Source: Reticulascus tulasneorum
Lineage: Eukaryota; Ascomycota; Sordariomycetes; Glomerellales; Reticulascaceae
Reading direction: 5' to 3'
Length of the DNA stretch: 64,000 nucleotides
NCBI GenBank assembly: GCA_001557505.1
Contig: LSAX01000003.1
Location: 2,356,001 to 2,420,000, forward strand
The position numbers were made by a program, and so were the translations under genes. Numbering within the stretch: the first letter of the stretch is position 1; each line of letters opens with the position of its first letter. Shown piece by piece: positions 36,663 to 47,234 of this stretch. Under the pieces are notes generated by a model. The model worked only from the letters and a program-made list of their open reading frames with translations. It had not been told where the DNA came from and made no database searches.

Positions 36663-39639
36663 CGCCAGGCATCGTGGTCTCTTTCACCATCGCCCAGCCA
36701 CTTCTCGCACTTCTTTCTCCAGCGATCCTCCTCCTCACGTTGTCTTCTGACAAACTCCGGTCCGACATCGAACTCTTCTCCGACAAGCCAGTCGTCCTTG
36801 ATGTCGCTCACGCGACCATGGCCGCCGTCGTTCGAATCCATAGTATTGTCGTCGAGGTCTGGTATATCTTTGAAAACGTCCTCATCATCGTCCAACGCAT
36901 TGAAGCCGTCCATGGGATCTTCGATCTCCGACTTGGAGCTTGTTTGTGGCCCAAGCTTGAGCCAGCACATGTTCTGCGGGTCAAAAACCATACCTCCAAC
37001 AACCTGAACACCCTTAGTTTGGCTGAAATTCGTGATCAAAGCTGGCCGAGGAGTAGCATTCTCCTTCTCCCGTAGGAGATAGGGTGGCAGGGAGGCAGTT
37101 GAAGGCGAGGATGCTGGCGGCTCAAAGGCATTCAGGACATTCTCGTTTCCTTCCCAACGGTACGTTACTGGATTGTAGTACATTCCATCTCGATCTAAGA
37201 TCCGGTTAGCATGCTTCTCTCGTGTTCATGGGAGAAAAACTCACGTTCCGGGACATTGCTCCGGTCCAGCTTCGAGATGAGATGGGGTTTCAGTTGAGGA
37301 AGTCGTTTAACACTCTTTTTAGATCTTATCGTGGACTGTGGTAGCCCCGGGTTGAAATTACTCCTCGCAGACAGTTGAGCGACACGCTGGGTTGTAAGGG
37401 GCGCCAGTGGCCCGGTTGAAGGAGCGCGTTGTGCCAGCGATGCTTCTCGGGCAATCCTACTGGCAGCAGTATCTCGGGCGAAATGAGGGGTGTAGTCAAG
37501 CTTGGCCGGCGAGTATGGCGCGGGGGAGGGCGTGTTGTTTCGATCGGGAAGGACGTTTTGGTAGATCTTGTTCCGTAGGGTTCCTCTGGCGACTGGCTGT
37601 CTGATAAACCTCGCCTCTGTATGAGCTGAGGTTGGCAAGTCGTCAAACGCATCCAGCTCATGCCCGTCGCCGAAATTTCTTTGCTTGACAGGTTTCTTGA
37701 GAGGTTGGTAGGCCATTCCGTCGTGGAAAATCTGTTCGGCGTGACGATATCGTCGCGGACTAGGCGAGCGCATGGTTGACCTTGAGATTGCTCGGGAGGT
37801 GGGGCGAAGATCAATAGAGTTGTCGGAATCGTGACGACGGAATACCCTTGACGTCTTAGCAGTCACATGTTGAGACTGGGTGTGAGAAGCACCAGCAGGT
37901 AAGAAAGGTAGAGGGTTCTTTCTAGCTTGTGCAGCGGCGCTCTCGACTGTCGGGCGCATCCGATCAACCGGGGTCTTCGGTCTCATCGCAGACTGAGGTC
38001 TGTTGCTATCCGTCCGGGACGGCGGTCTTTCAAATCGAGAACCTGGTAGCTTTGCAGGAGACTGCGGAGCTCGCATGACCGGTAATGACCGCTTAAATCT
38101 TAGAAGCTGAGAGCTGGTTGTTGTAGGTTCATTTCGAAGCGAAGTGGCGGATGATTTGGTGCCAATTTCTCTTCGTCGAGGCGTGGAAGGCGGTAAAGAT
38201 TGGGCGGACGAAGGCGTGGTAGGCGTTGCTATGCTAGAGACGGATGACTGCGCAGAGTGTCCCAACCGCGACTGAGATCTTCGAGTCCGGGATAGAATGG
38301 GGCCGCCACTTTCAGAGACGGGTTCTAGGGATGATAATACCCGTTCGTGGCTAGGTCGGGGTAGGCGGGATTGAACGGGCTTGTTGGTGAATGTGAGAGA
38401 AACGGCTGTCTTCGGACGAGTCGGACTGGCTGGCCGGGTGGTATTGACGCGGATGTTGCGATGGAGAGTGAGCTTTCCGGAATCGAAAACATCTCCGTCG
38501 CCAAGATCGAGGCCAGTCAGGAAGTCATCTCTGTCTGTGTCTGCTTGCGGCGTTTTCAGGTTCGAGGGTTCTTCTGGTATGGTCCTCTCTGGAGAACGAG
38601 TCCTTCGCTGTCGCTTCAGTCGCTCCTCAAAGTTCACTGGTCCGGTGGGTAACACGAGACCATCAAAGGTCTCATCTTCACTTTCGGCAGTGAAAGAACT
38701 CGAAACGCTGGGGCTGAGGGCTGAGGCCGAAGAACTGCGATTCGACCGACCATCTCTCCGAGTGCCACCATATCGAGTACCGAGGCTTCCTTCACCCCAA
38801 TCCAGATCGTCATTGTGCGACGATGGCGTCTTCGGGATATCCTTTTTGGTCGAGAGCTTCAACTTTCCGTCTGATGGAAGCTCAAAGTCGTGCTCGAAAT
38901 CGTCATCAACAACGGCAGCTTTCTCCTCCTTTTGTGGTGTTGGTGGTGTGATTAGCGAAATGGGTTTAGGCTGACGGCTCTTGGATACTTTGATGGTCGC
39001 GGAACCATCACCGAAGAAGTCATCGTCCTCATCCGTATCACGAAACCGGTCCAGATTTATGGCACCGGACAACACACTCGACTTGGAGTCGGTCGACTCT
39101 CTCCGGTCGTCGTAAATAATGGCCGGAGACGGTTTGAGCAACTTCAACGGGCTGGCGTGGACGGAGCCGTCGCTAACTTGTCTCAACACATCCGGGAACC
39201 TGGAGCCGTCCTGGGGCTTGATGCTCAGGCCTTGGCTGCTCTCGGGCATTTCGAGATCATTCTCCCAGTCGTCCTGTATTATCTTCTGGATCTTTCTTCC
39301 GCCTAGGCGCTTGATAGTTCCTCCCATCAGTGCGGATGACGGCACGTTCTTCGGTATCGGGATGCCAGCCGTCGCGGCGGCAGCAATGGCATCCAGCGTA
39401 GATTTCTCATCGTCACCGGGGAGGTGGACATGTCTTTCCTCTTCTCCGTGCAGCGAATCCAAATCGGAGCGAAAGGACATGTGCGACGACTGGGAATCGC
39501 GTCGCTGAGCTGACGGGTTGGTGGCAGACGACACACTGCGAAATGTGAGATCGTCGGTTTCAATCGCGAAATCGTCATCGTCCCAGTTCTCAAAGTCGTC
39601 CTCGACCGGCTGTCGAGGTTTGAGGCTTAAAGTCTCCAT
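36620..39639 (-). CDS. BYR4: Cytokinesis/septation regulator BYR4 (Bfa1-like)
   Basis: Scaffold subunit of the two-component GAP (with Cdc16/Bub2) that restrains the Spg1/Tem1 GTPase at spindle poles and so the septation initiation network. Exons 39639-37245 and 37194-36620 give 989 residues. The N-terminus shows the family signature DFENWDDDDF. The middle is long, disordered and Ser/Pro/Arg-rich. The conserved C-terminal block begins RDGMYYNPVTYRWEGN and includes FDPQNMCWLKL. The ATG at 39639 (METLSLK) is chosen because the acidic signature follows at once; the upstream open stretch has no ATG. Confidence 0.9.
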
Positions 39640-41478
39640 ATCGACTATGGCAAACTTCGAAATCCGGGTGTTGCTGCTGTCTAGGTTGCATGAATCCTGA
39701 ACAGAGGAAAAGCTTCGGGAACCATGTGTGCACACTTCTTTGTCGCTAAGACCACCCTGTAGCAGGCAAGGTTGGTTGGGGAAAGAAAGATGGCTGGGGG
39801 GGTGCTGCCAAGGTGTGAGAGGGGTGCAAGCAACGGATGGGGCCCTGTAATCCGAACTTTGGTAGCGCAGCTAGTGGGCGACACAAAAACGACGGACAAC
39901 AGAGAGCTGAGATGGAGTACTGGAGAATAGAGGACTTTACTGAATATCTAGTCATGGATTTTACAGGTTCACAGAGGTATTCTATTAAAATGATTCTCGA
40001 ATTATCATCGGCCATAAAGAGTCGCGGAAATAGTTCGCAATGGCTACAAGACTACACATTGGTATTCGCGGTGGTTGACTTGCAGCCCAGGGCGTCTGGC
40101 ACTCGCTAGCGCAGATGCGCAGGTGGCTGGTCAGTCAGTGGGCGAACCCCAGTGGCCCCCGAACAGGCGGGTCAAAGAGAAAAAAAACCGAGGGGGCGGT
40201 GGATGAATCAAGGAATTTTCCAGTGCAAGTCACGTGGCTGCGGTGCCCCGCACTTGAAGTGGTGATTGGCCGGATAGTCGGAGGATGCGCGCCAGGGATG
40301 CACGATTTTGACGCGTCGAGTCGCGACTTTCCCGCTTTTCCAAGGCATCAACCCCAACTTCCATTTGTTTCAAGAAGTTCCAATCCTGCAGCTCAGTCAA
40401 GGTTATCTGGATATCTAGGTTCTTGGACTGGGGGGTCGGAAAGGGAGGATAAGGTAGCCTATGTACCGCACCATTAAGATGATGACATATTTTCATCCCA
40501 TGGACTGACTGGTCTTGCTTACTAGGTACATCCATACGTTGTACAGCATCCTGTTGAAACATGTTATTGCTCAAAATCCTGTCTGATTCCCAGGGCCCTT
40601 AACTGTCTTGAGCTAAGGGGATCAGCTGCAGCCACTAAAAAAACAGGAAGGAACCAGCACCGCTTGGCTGCCTGTTTCACTTGAGATATCACTCTCTCCT
40701 CTCAGTAATTAGAGCCGTAGCTGCCTAGTAATTAGTGCCTAGGCAGGTAGCAAAAACACCCGTTCTTTTCCCACCCAGTGATATTTACCGTCACAGTAAT
40801 TTCAGTCGGCCTACATACTACTTATTCAAAGTGGTCGCGCCTGATTTCCCAAAACGAACGAACGAACGAACGAATAATTCACCAAACGGACGGATGGACG
40901 GACGGACGGGTAGAGGCGAAATAAGACATTCGACACACCAGATTCGACACTGTACATGCTGTTTCTCCGCAAAGTTGATCACAGCAATCGTCTTTGCCAT
41001 AGTGCAGCGATCAAAGGATATAATTCCTCGTCTATGATAACTATCTGGCTCCTCGGCTCCCGGGACTATTCATCATAGCCAAACCAAACCAAACTCAACT
41101 GTTCCCGTTACGTCCTTCCGCCCTCCCCGCTCTTCTCACCGGAGCGCGTCCGCCTTTTCATCCCTATCCCTACCTACCTGAGGTGCGCTGCACGTACGTT
41201 CGTACCTGGATTCATTCCAATTACCAGGACCCCCCTCCCCTCGCGCGTCGCCGCTCAGAAACTCCCTCCCTCCCTCCCCCGCCTTGCCTCGACTCGGGCC
41301 GTTCATATGCCACAATCCTAGTTCCCTTAGCACATTCCACTATTCCCTGAGATTAACACTAAAGTCCTCCAATCTCGAGTCATTCAAGACTTTTGTTTCA
41401 CAGTGGCACATTTCACTGGTTTCCTCCATTTGCCAGTTCTATTCTCGTCCACTCATCACCTCCTACTCCAATTCAGCC
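39640..41478. promoter_or_regulatory. Divergent intergenic region BYR4 / XRCC4-like
   Basis: 1.8 kb. Contains CACGTG in AGTCACGTG context (40231-40236), two tetranucleotide microsatellites at 40853-40910, and pyrimidine-rich leader before the XRCC4-like start. Short open frames are not supported as genes. Confidence 0.45.
40853..40910. repeat. Adjacent tetranucleotide microsatellites (ACGA)n and (GGAC)n
   Basis: About five ACGA units at 40853-40874, then after a short spacer about five imperfect GGAC/GGAT units at 40888-40910. Confidence 0.85.
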
Positions 41479-42741
41479 ATGGCTCCAGACCAGATCCTCC
41501 GTTTCTCCCGTACGGATGAGGAAGGGAGCTCCGTTCTCGTCCAGGTTACTTCGAGCTCGGCCAAATCAAAAAAGGCCTTGGACGTCAACTTGGTCGGCAC
41601 TGACGGCTTGGCCCCATATGTGGCCTCATGTAAGTGTGTTCGGCATTCCCGCTAGATCGACACGGCCAAGGCGGGGCCCTTTCCGTCCATCTTTCATGCA
41701 TACACCACTGAAAGGGGACCAGAGGCTAACAGGGAGATCTACATTCAGTGCGGCAGGATCGGGTTGCAGCGTTGATGGTCAAAAACTGTCCTTGCTCTCA
41801 GGCAGAATGGATCGCCATTTTGACTGCTCTATTAACACAGGAGCCCGTGGAAGATATCGAGGCTGTTGCATCAGTACAGGATGATTCTATTACCCTGACT
41901 ATTCGCAAACGGGTCAAGGGTATCACGGTCCGTGCTCTGACTCCTGTACTAAAAGGTTGATCCTAGTACTAATAGTTTTTGTTTAGCAACGCCTTGGTAC
42001 CATTGAGCTGACTCAGAAACCAGACGAAGAGATTGGACTCTTTGACTGGTGTGATACGTCTGTGCAAACCGCCTCTGAGACCAAAGTAGCTCTGGCAGGG
42101 GTGAAGGCCAAGGCTGTGGAGTTGGAGAAGTCAGTTCAAGAACTCAAAGCTCAGCTGGAGGAGCTAGTCCAAGCCAAGAAGGACGATGAGGCGGAACTTC
42201 TTGAGAAGTTTCGCGATTTGCTTAATGAAAAGAAAGTAAAGATCCGCGAGCAACAGCGAATCCTGGCGTCTGCTTCGGTCGATTCAGACAAGCTGGCAGA
42301 CGTACAGGCATCGCAGACTTTGGGCAAAGGTCACGCGGCTGCTAAGTCAAGAATAACGAAGAGAAAAACTGCCCCCGCAGCAGTTGTTGATGACGACTCC
42401 TCTGACGACGGTTTCGAAAAGATGGACGTCGACAGGGCTATGGAACCTGCCCCGAGGACTCGGACCAGCAGCAAACTACTGAAGACGAGGACGAAGAGAC
42501 GGCATCGGAAGAGGATGACGGCCCACCCAGGCCAGCCGCCAAAGCAGGATCCAAGAAAACAACACGTTCAGCAAAGTCACACCAAGCTCAAGGAAGCTCG
42601 AGTCAAACCCCTCCAAAGGCACCGAAGAAAGAGCAGCCTCCCCCAACCCGTGACTTGCCGTTTGGCAGGAAAAGGGTAGGGCAGCCGTCGGCACCAGCTC
42701 CGGCACCCGGTAGTGAGACTGAATCGGATGATGAACTCTAA
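41479..42741 (+). CDS. XRCC4-like DNA ligase IV cofactor (Lif1 type), apparent frameshift
   Basis: Partner of DNA ligase IV in non-homologous end joining. Exons 41479-41629, 41749-41927 and from 41987. The globular head (LRQDRVAALMVKNC, EWIAILTALL, LGTIELTQK) is followed by the long coiled-coil stalk (VKAKAVELEKSVQELKAQL) that binds ligase IV. The second intron has a weak GTCCGT donor but a TACTAAT branch site. After DGFEKMDVD the frame turns into an Arg/Lys-rich run ending at 42679. The frame one base off continues as a plausible acidic tail (TTEDEDEETASEEDDG), LPFGRKR and TESDDEL, ending at 42741. A one-base loss in the C run at 42450-42453 is the simplest explanation; 340 residues as read, about 361 if corrected. 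Confidence 0.85.
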
Positions 42742-43065
42742 CGAATGAACTTAACACCACTAGCTTGGCTTACGGGCTTTGTGCTAAACGCACGGAGACT
42801 GGAAAGTGAGATGCAATTGGCATTGAACCAGAAGCTCTATTTTGGGTAAACGGCCCAACGACCTGGAGATGTGTCGGCAACTCTTGATTCAAGTTGTGTC
42901 CTACCTTGATTAGAGCAGTTTGATGAATTGTTGGTGTACTCATGAAAATTCTCAGTGTGCTGAATTTGCCAAGTTATTTAATGAAGACTGTCCGGATGGG
43001 CATTGATGCTGTATTGCCATCATGGGCACGCATCGTGCGCCCTCTGTCATTGCTGTCTCGCGGAT
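42742..43065. other. Convergent intergenic region XRCC4-like / aldo-keto reductase
   Basis: 324 bp of 3' flanking sequence. Nothing else seen. Confidence 0.4.
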
Positions 43066-44259
43066 CTAGCGGCGGTCATCCGCGCCAAACCTGTTGAGCC
43101 AGAAGCCTCTAAAATGTTTTGTCTTGCCAGCCTCTGCAATTTCCTCGACCTCCTTTGGCGTCAGTTTGAACATTGGAACTTTAGACAAGTACGACTGCAT
43201 CCGCTCCTCCTTGGAGCTTGTTGTAACGACCACAAGTCCTTGGTCAATACACCATCTCAGACCAATTTCTGATGAAGAGACGCCGTATTTATGAGCGAGT
43301 CTCTCCCATATAGCCGTGACTGGTCCTTCGACTTGCTTGGTTATTGGGGTGAGCGGAGCGTAGCAAGACACTGCAATTTTGTGCTCCCGGTGGAAGTCGA
43401 GGAGGCCCTCGTGTTGAAGATAAGGGTGGTACTCGATCTGATTAATAGCAGGAGGGATTTTCGCTGTCTTCAAGATGATCTCGAGGTGTTCTTGCAGAAA
43501 ATTGGACACTCCAATGGACTTGGCTCGACCGGATTCTTTGATGGCCTCCAAGTCCGCCCACTTCTGTTGTAGCTCCTCGTCGGTGTCGGCAAAAAAGGGG
43601 GCATGGATCAAGTACAGGTCCACATAATCGAGGCCCATGGCCTTCAGAGAACGTCCGAAGGACTCCTCGGTGTCCTGCTTTTTAAGGCCATTGATTTTCT
43701 GCGTGACAAACAGCTTCTCCCTGGGAACGCCAGACGCCTTGATGGCAGCACCAAGCTCTTCGGCATTGCCATAGGCTAATCGCCGTCAGTGACTCGTGTG
43801 GTAGGCCAGAGAAATGAGAATACGGTACATTCAGCGCCGTCCAAGTGCACATATCCTGTTTTGATGGCCAGCTTTGTCAACTCGATAATCTTCTTGTCCA
43901 AGCTATTGCCACCTTTCTTCCCGTTGGCTGTTCCCAGCCCATAGCCTAGCTGCGATCTGTCAGCGCATGCTATAACGTAAAGACTTGTTTTGGTTTCGCA
44001 ATCGGAGATGTGAGATTTGGATTAGACCCAACCCAGCGCCAGTGTTGAAGGGCGGGGTGAGCCCGAAGGAACGAATCCCAGCCGAGATGACTTGCATATG
44101 CAACATGCTTGGAGTGCGGTAAGGGGGAAGCTCTTGGCTAGCGTTACTTACCATGAGAATCTCGTTGCCATCATTCATCTTTAATGACGGTATGTACGGG
44201 ACCTGCTTGGGAGGAGCACCCGAAGCATCGGGCTGCCATGTGGCGCCAATTGAATTCAT
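43066..44259 (-). CDS. Aldo-keto reductase
   Basis: NAD(P)H-dependent carbonyl reductase with a TIM barrel. Exons 44259-44152, 43949-43829 and 43775-43066 give 312 residues, normal for the family. The tetrad is visible: Asp in HLDGAE, Tyr in SYGN, Lys in LFVTQK and His in [21 protein letters not shown] and [10 protein letters not shown] are the family blocks. The C-terminal region has the cofactor-binding [10 protein letters not shown]. Substrate cannot be told from sequence. The C-terminus ([15 protein letters not shown]) is typical of fungal members. Divergent from SelO across 805 bp. Confidence 0.93.
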
Positions 44260-45064
44260 CTTGGGCGTCTGAAAGTCTCGAGCGAAGGATCAAAGGCAGA
44301 TGGGAAACGAAGTAGTTCGCAGGGGCTTAGAATTGGACGGTGTGAGAAGGCAAAGCCTCTCTTAAAGGGCAATGAGACAATGTAAGTTGAGGGGTTGAGC
44401 GGTTATCGGAACGGAGTACGCATTCGTCGACGCGGTCCCGAACGTCTTCACAAAGTCGGGCTACTAATAGCCTTTATCAAGGGATTATTCAGTCTGGCAA
44501 GCTACTGCAAGCAACAATGCAGCTTGATTTCCAAGGGGGCCCCAACTAAGGCCGATGCCGTCACTTCCATAGGCGCCCCCACACATGCTGCCTGCATCAG
44601 TGGCGTTTTGGCAGTTCCGTGGGTTTGGACGCGGGAGTTGGGCTCGGTATTGATGACGAGCTCGGATCTTAATTTTGCGTGATGCTGCTCGGCTTTACTG
44701 AAGAGGGTCCGTATCCTTTCCAATGTGCATGGCTGTTTTTTTATTTTGTTATTAGAAATCTTTCACAGATCAAAACCCCAGCGAGGAGCCATTGGGGTTG
44801 GTGGACGCGGCTGTCCGATATCGAAGATCGAAAATCCCACACGCAGAGTCTGTGATGTCAGCACTGAAACCATGCACTTAAGCTCGGCTCAAATTGCCAC
44901 TTCAAGATTCCTCATCATCATGCCCAAGTGACCAATCTTCTAGTCTCGCAAAGCCGAATCGCCTCAGACGACTGGAGGCAAATTCTCTCTTAATTTCGTT
45001 TTTTTGTATTAATACTACTGCCTCTCTCTCGAGCTTAAAATCGTTTGACCACAGTTTGCCGTAT
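44260..45064. promoter_or_regulatory. Divergent intergenic region aldo-keto reductase / SelO
   Basis: 805 bp with both promoters. The open frame before the SelO ATG has no ATG of its own and is leader. No repeats seen. Confidence 0.4.
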
Positions 45065-47035
45065 ATGCTTTCTCGTTTCGCATTCCGAAGGACCACCCGC
45101 CGAGCTCTAAATCTACCACTCATGGCCGCGCAACTCTCCAATGGCCCCAACTCGAATGCCAAACATGCTATTGAAGGCGTACCGATAGCAGACTTGCCGA
45201 AAACATGGCACTACACGTCCTCCCTCCCGCCAGACTCCCTCTTCCCGACACCGGCCGCTTCACACAAGACTCCCCGCGATGCGATCAGCCCCCGCCAGGT
45301 TCGGAATGCGGCCTTCACATGGGTGCGCCCCGAGACCAGCGTCGACCCGGAACTATTGGCCGTGAGTCCAGCAGCCATGCGCGATCTGGGCATCAAAGAG
45401 GGCGACGATGCGACGGAGGATTTCAGGGCGACTGTGGCCGGGAACCGACTGCATGGCTGGGACGAGGACAAGCTGGAGGGCGGATACCCGTGGGCGCAAT
45501 GCTACGGAGGCTTCCAATTTGGCCAGTGGGCCGGACAGCTTGGGGACGGACGAGCCATATCGTTATTTGAAACCACAAACCCGACGAGTGGGATAAGGTA
45601 TGAGCTGCAGCTGAAAGGCGCGGGCATCACACCATACTCGAGGTTTGCCGATGGAAAGGCGGTCCTCAGATCCAGCATACGCGAGTTTGTTGTCTCTGAA
45701 GCCTTGAATGCGCTGCATATACCTACCACGAGGGCTTTGTCGTTGACGCTACTGCCTCAGTCGAAAGTACGCCGGGAAACGATGGAGCCAGGTGCAATCG
45801 TCCTCCGCTTCGCCCAGTCGTGGATTCGGTTAGGAAACTTCGACATCCTTCGAGCACGAGGCGACCGAGGCCTCATACGGAAGCTTGCCACATATGTGGC
45901 AGAGGATGTCTTTGGGGGCTGGGAAACACTACCCGGCCGCCTCCAAGATCCAGACAGCGCCACCGACTCTCCCGCTCCGAGTCGCGGCATCCCGGCTTCC
46001 TCGATAGAAGGACCAGAGGATGCGGCAGAGAACAGATTCACCCGTCTATACCGAGAGGTCGTCAGGCGCAACGCGTTGACAGTTGCGAAGTGGCAAGCGT
46101 ACGGGTTCATGAACGGCGTTCTCAACACGGACAACACGTCCATCTTCGGGCTATCGATCGACTTTGGCCCCTTCGCATTCATGGACAACTTCGACCCGCA
46201 GTATACCCCCAACCACGACGACCACCTTCTTCGCTACAGCTACCGCAACCAGCCCACCATCATCTGGTGGAACCTGGTGCGTTTCGGCGAGGCAATCGGC
46301 GAGCTGCTGGGTGCTGGCGCCGGGGTTGACGACAAGTCGTTTGTGGAAAATGGCGTGGACGCCAGCCAGGAGAAGGAGTTGGTCGCGAGAGCGGAGAAGC
46401 TGATCACCCAGGTCGGCGAGGAGTACAAGGCCGTGTTCATGGCCGAGTACAAGCGCCTCATGACCGCACGGCTCGGCCTCAAGACCTTCAAGGAGTCGGA
46501 CTTTGACGACCTGTTCAGCGGTCTCCTAGACGCGATGCAAGACCTGGAGCTGGATTTCAACCTCGTCTTCCGCCGTCTCAGCGCCCTCAAAACCAGCGAC
46601 CTCGCAACCGAAGACGCAAGAAAGGACAAGGCCGCCGCATTCTTCTACAAAGAAGGCGTCACTGGCGTCTCGAACGAGGCAGAGGCCCGCGCGCAGGTCG
46701 CGGCCTGGCTCGAGAAGTGGAGGGCGAGGATCATCAAGGACTGGGGCGAGGACGAGGCGGCCGACGCGGAGCGCCGGCTGGCCATGAAGCGCGTGAACCC
46801 GAACTTCGTCCCGAGGGGCTGGGTCCTGGACGAGGTCATCAGGAGGGTCGAGAAGGACGGCGAGAGGGACGTGCTGCGGCGCGTTATGCACATGGCGCTC
46901 AACCCGTTCGAGGACCGGTGGGATGGCGAGGAGGTCGACGGCGTCGCGTGGAAAGGCGACAAGGAGGAGGAGGTGCGGTGGACGAGCGATGTGCCGCGAA
47001 CCGAGAGGGCTCTGCAATGTAGTTGTAGTTCGTAA
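45065..47035 (+). CDS. Mitochondrial SelO-family protein AMPylase (Fmp40-like)
   Basis: Pseudokinase-fold enzyme that transfers AMP to proteins in mitochondria, linked to redox stress responses in this family. Single exon, 656 residues. The start at 45065 gives an Arg-rich presequence (MLSRFAFRRTTRRALNLPL). Motifs: QCYGGFQFGQWAGQLGDGR, ELQLKGAGITPYSRFADGK, VLRSSIREF, and the catalytic/metal block NTDNTSIFGLSIDFGPF. The C-terminus is CSCSS, the fungal Cys form of the position that is selenocysteine in animals. Codon use is GC-rich towards the end. Converges with the 78 kDa complex I subunit. Confidence 0.95.
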   Translation: MLSRFAFRRTTRRALNLPLMAAQLSNGPNSNAKHAIEGVPIADLPKTWHYTSSLPPDSLFPTPAASHKTPRDAISPRQVRNAAFTWVRPETSVDPELLAVSPAAMRDLGIKEGDDATEDFRATVAGNRLHGWDEDKLEGGYPWAQCYGGFQFGQWAGQLGDGRAISLFETTNPTSGIRYELQLKGAGITPYSRFADGKAVLRSSIREFVVSEALNALHIPTTRALSLTLLPQSKVRRETMEPGAIVLRFAQSWIRLGNFDILRARGDRGLIRKLATYVAEDVFGGWETLPGRLQDPDSATDSPAPSRGIPASSIEGPEDAAENRFTRLYREVVRRNALTVAKWQAYGFMNGVLNTDNTSIFGLSIDFGPFAFMDNFDPQYTPNHDDHLLRYSYRNQPTIIWWNLVRFGEAIGELLGAGAGVDDKSFVENGVDASQEKELVARAEKLITQVGEEYKAVFMAEYKRLMTARLGLKTFKESDFDDLFSGLLDAMQDLELDFNLVFRRLSALKTSDLATEDARKDKAAAFFYKEGVTGVSNEAEARAQVAAWLEKWRARIIKDWGEDEAADAERRLAMKRVNPNFVPRGWVLDEVIRRVEKDGERDVLRRVMHMALNPFEDRWDGEEVDGVAWKGDKEEEVRWTSDVPRTERALQCSCSS

Positions 47036-47234
47036 AAGGGGTGGCGCCCACATGTACATCAAAACGTACTTCGAGAAATGTTGGCACGTTCTCAAGAGCA
47101 CATAACTTTAAAAGAAACATTTTTTACGGCATATTTACTATCTCCCTTCAGTCTACCCTTGCAGCCTATATGTACAATCGATGCAACCAGCCCTTAAACA
47201 GAGTCCACTTTTCTAATTCTTTGCAGCCTCCTCT

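Noticed and set aside
38371..39508. Plus-strand frames of 93-197 codons opposite BYR4
   Set aside because: Shadows of the low-complexity Ser/Arg-rich BYR4 exon, no independent signals.
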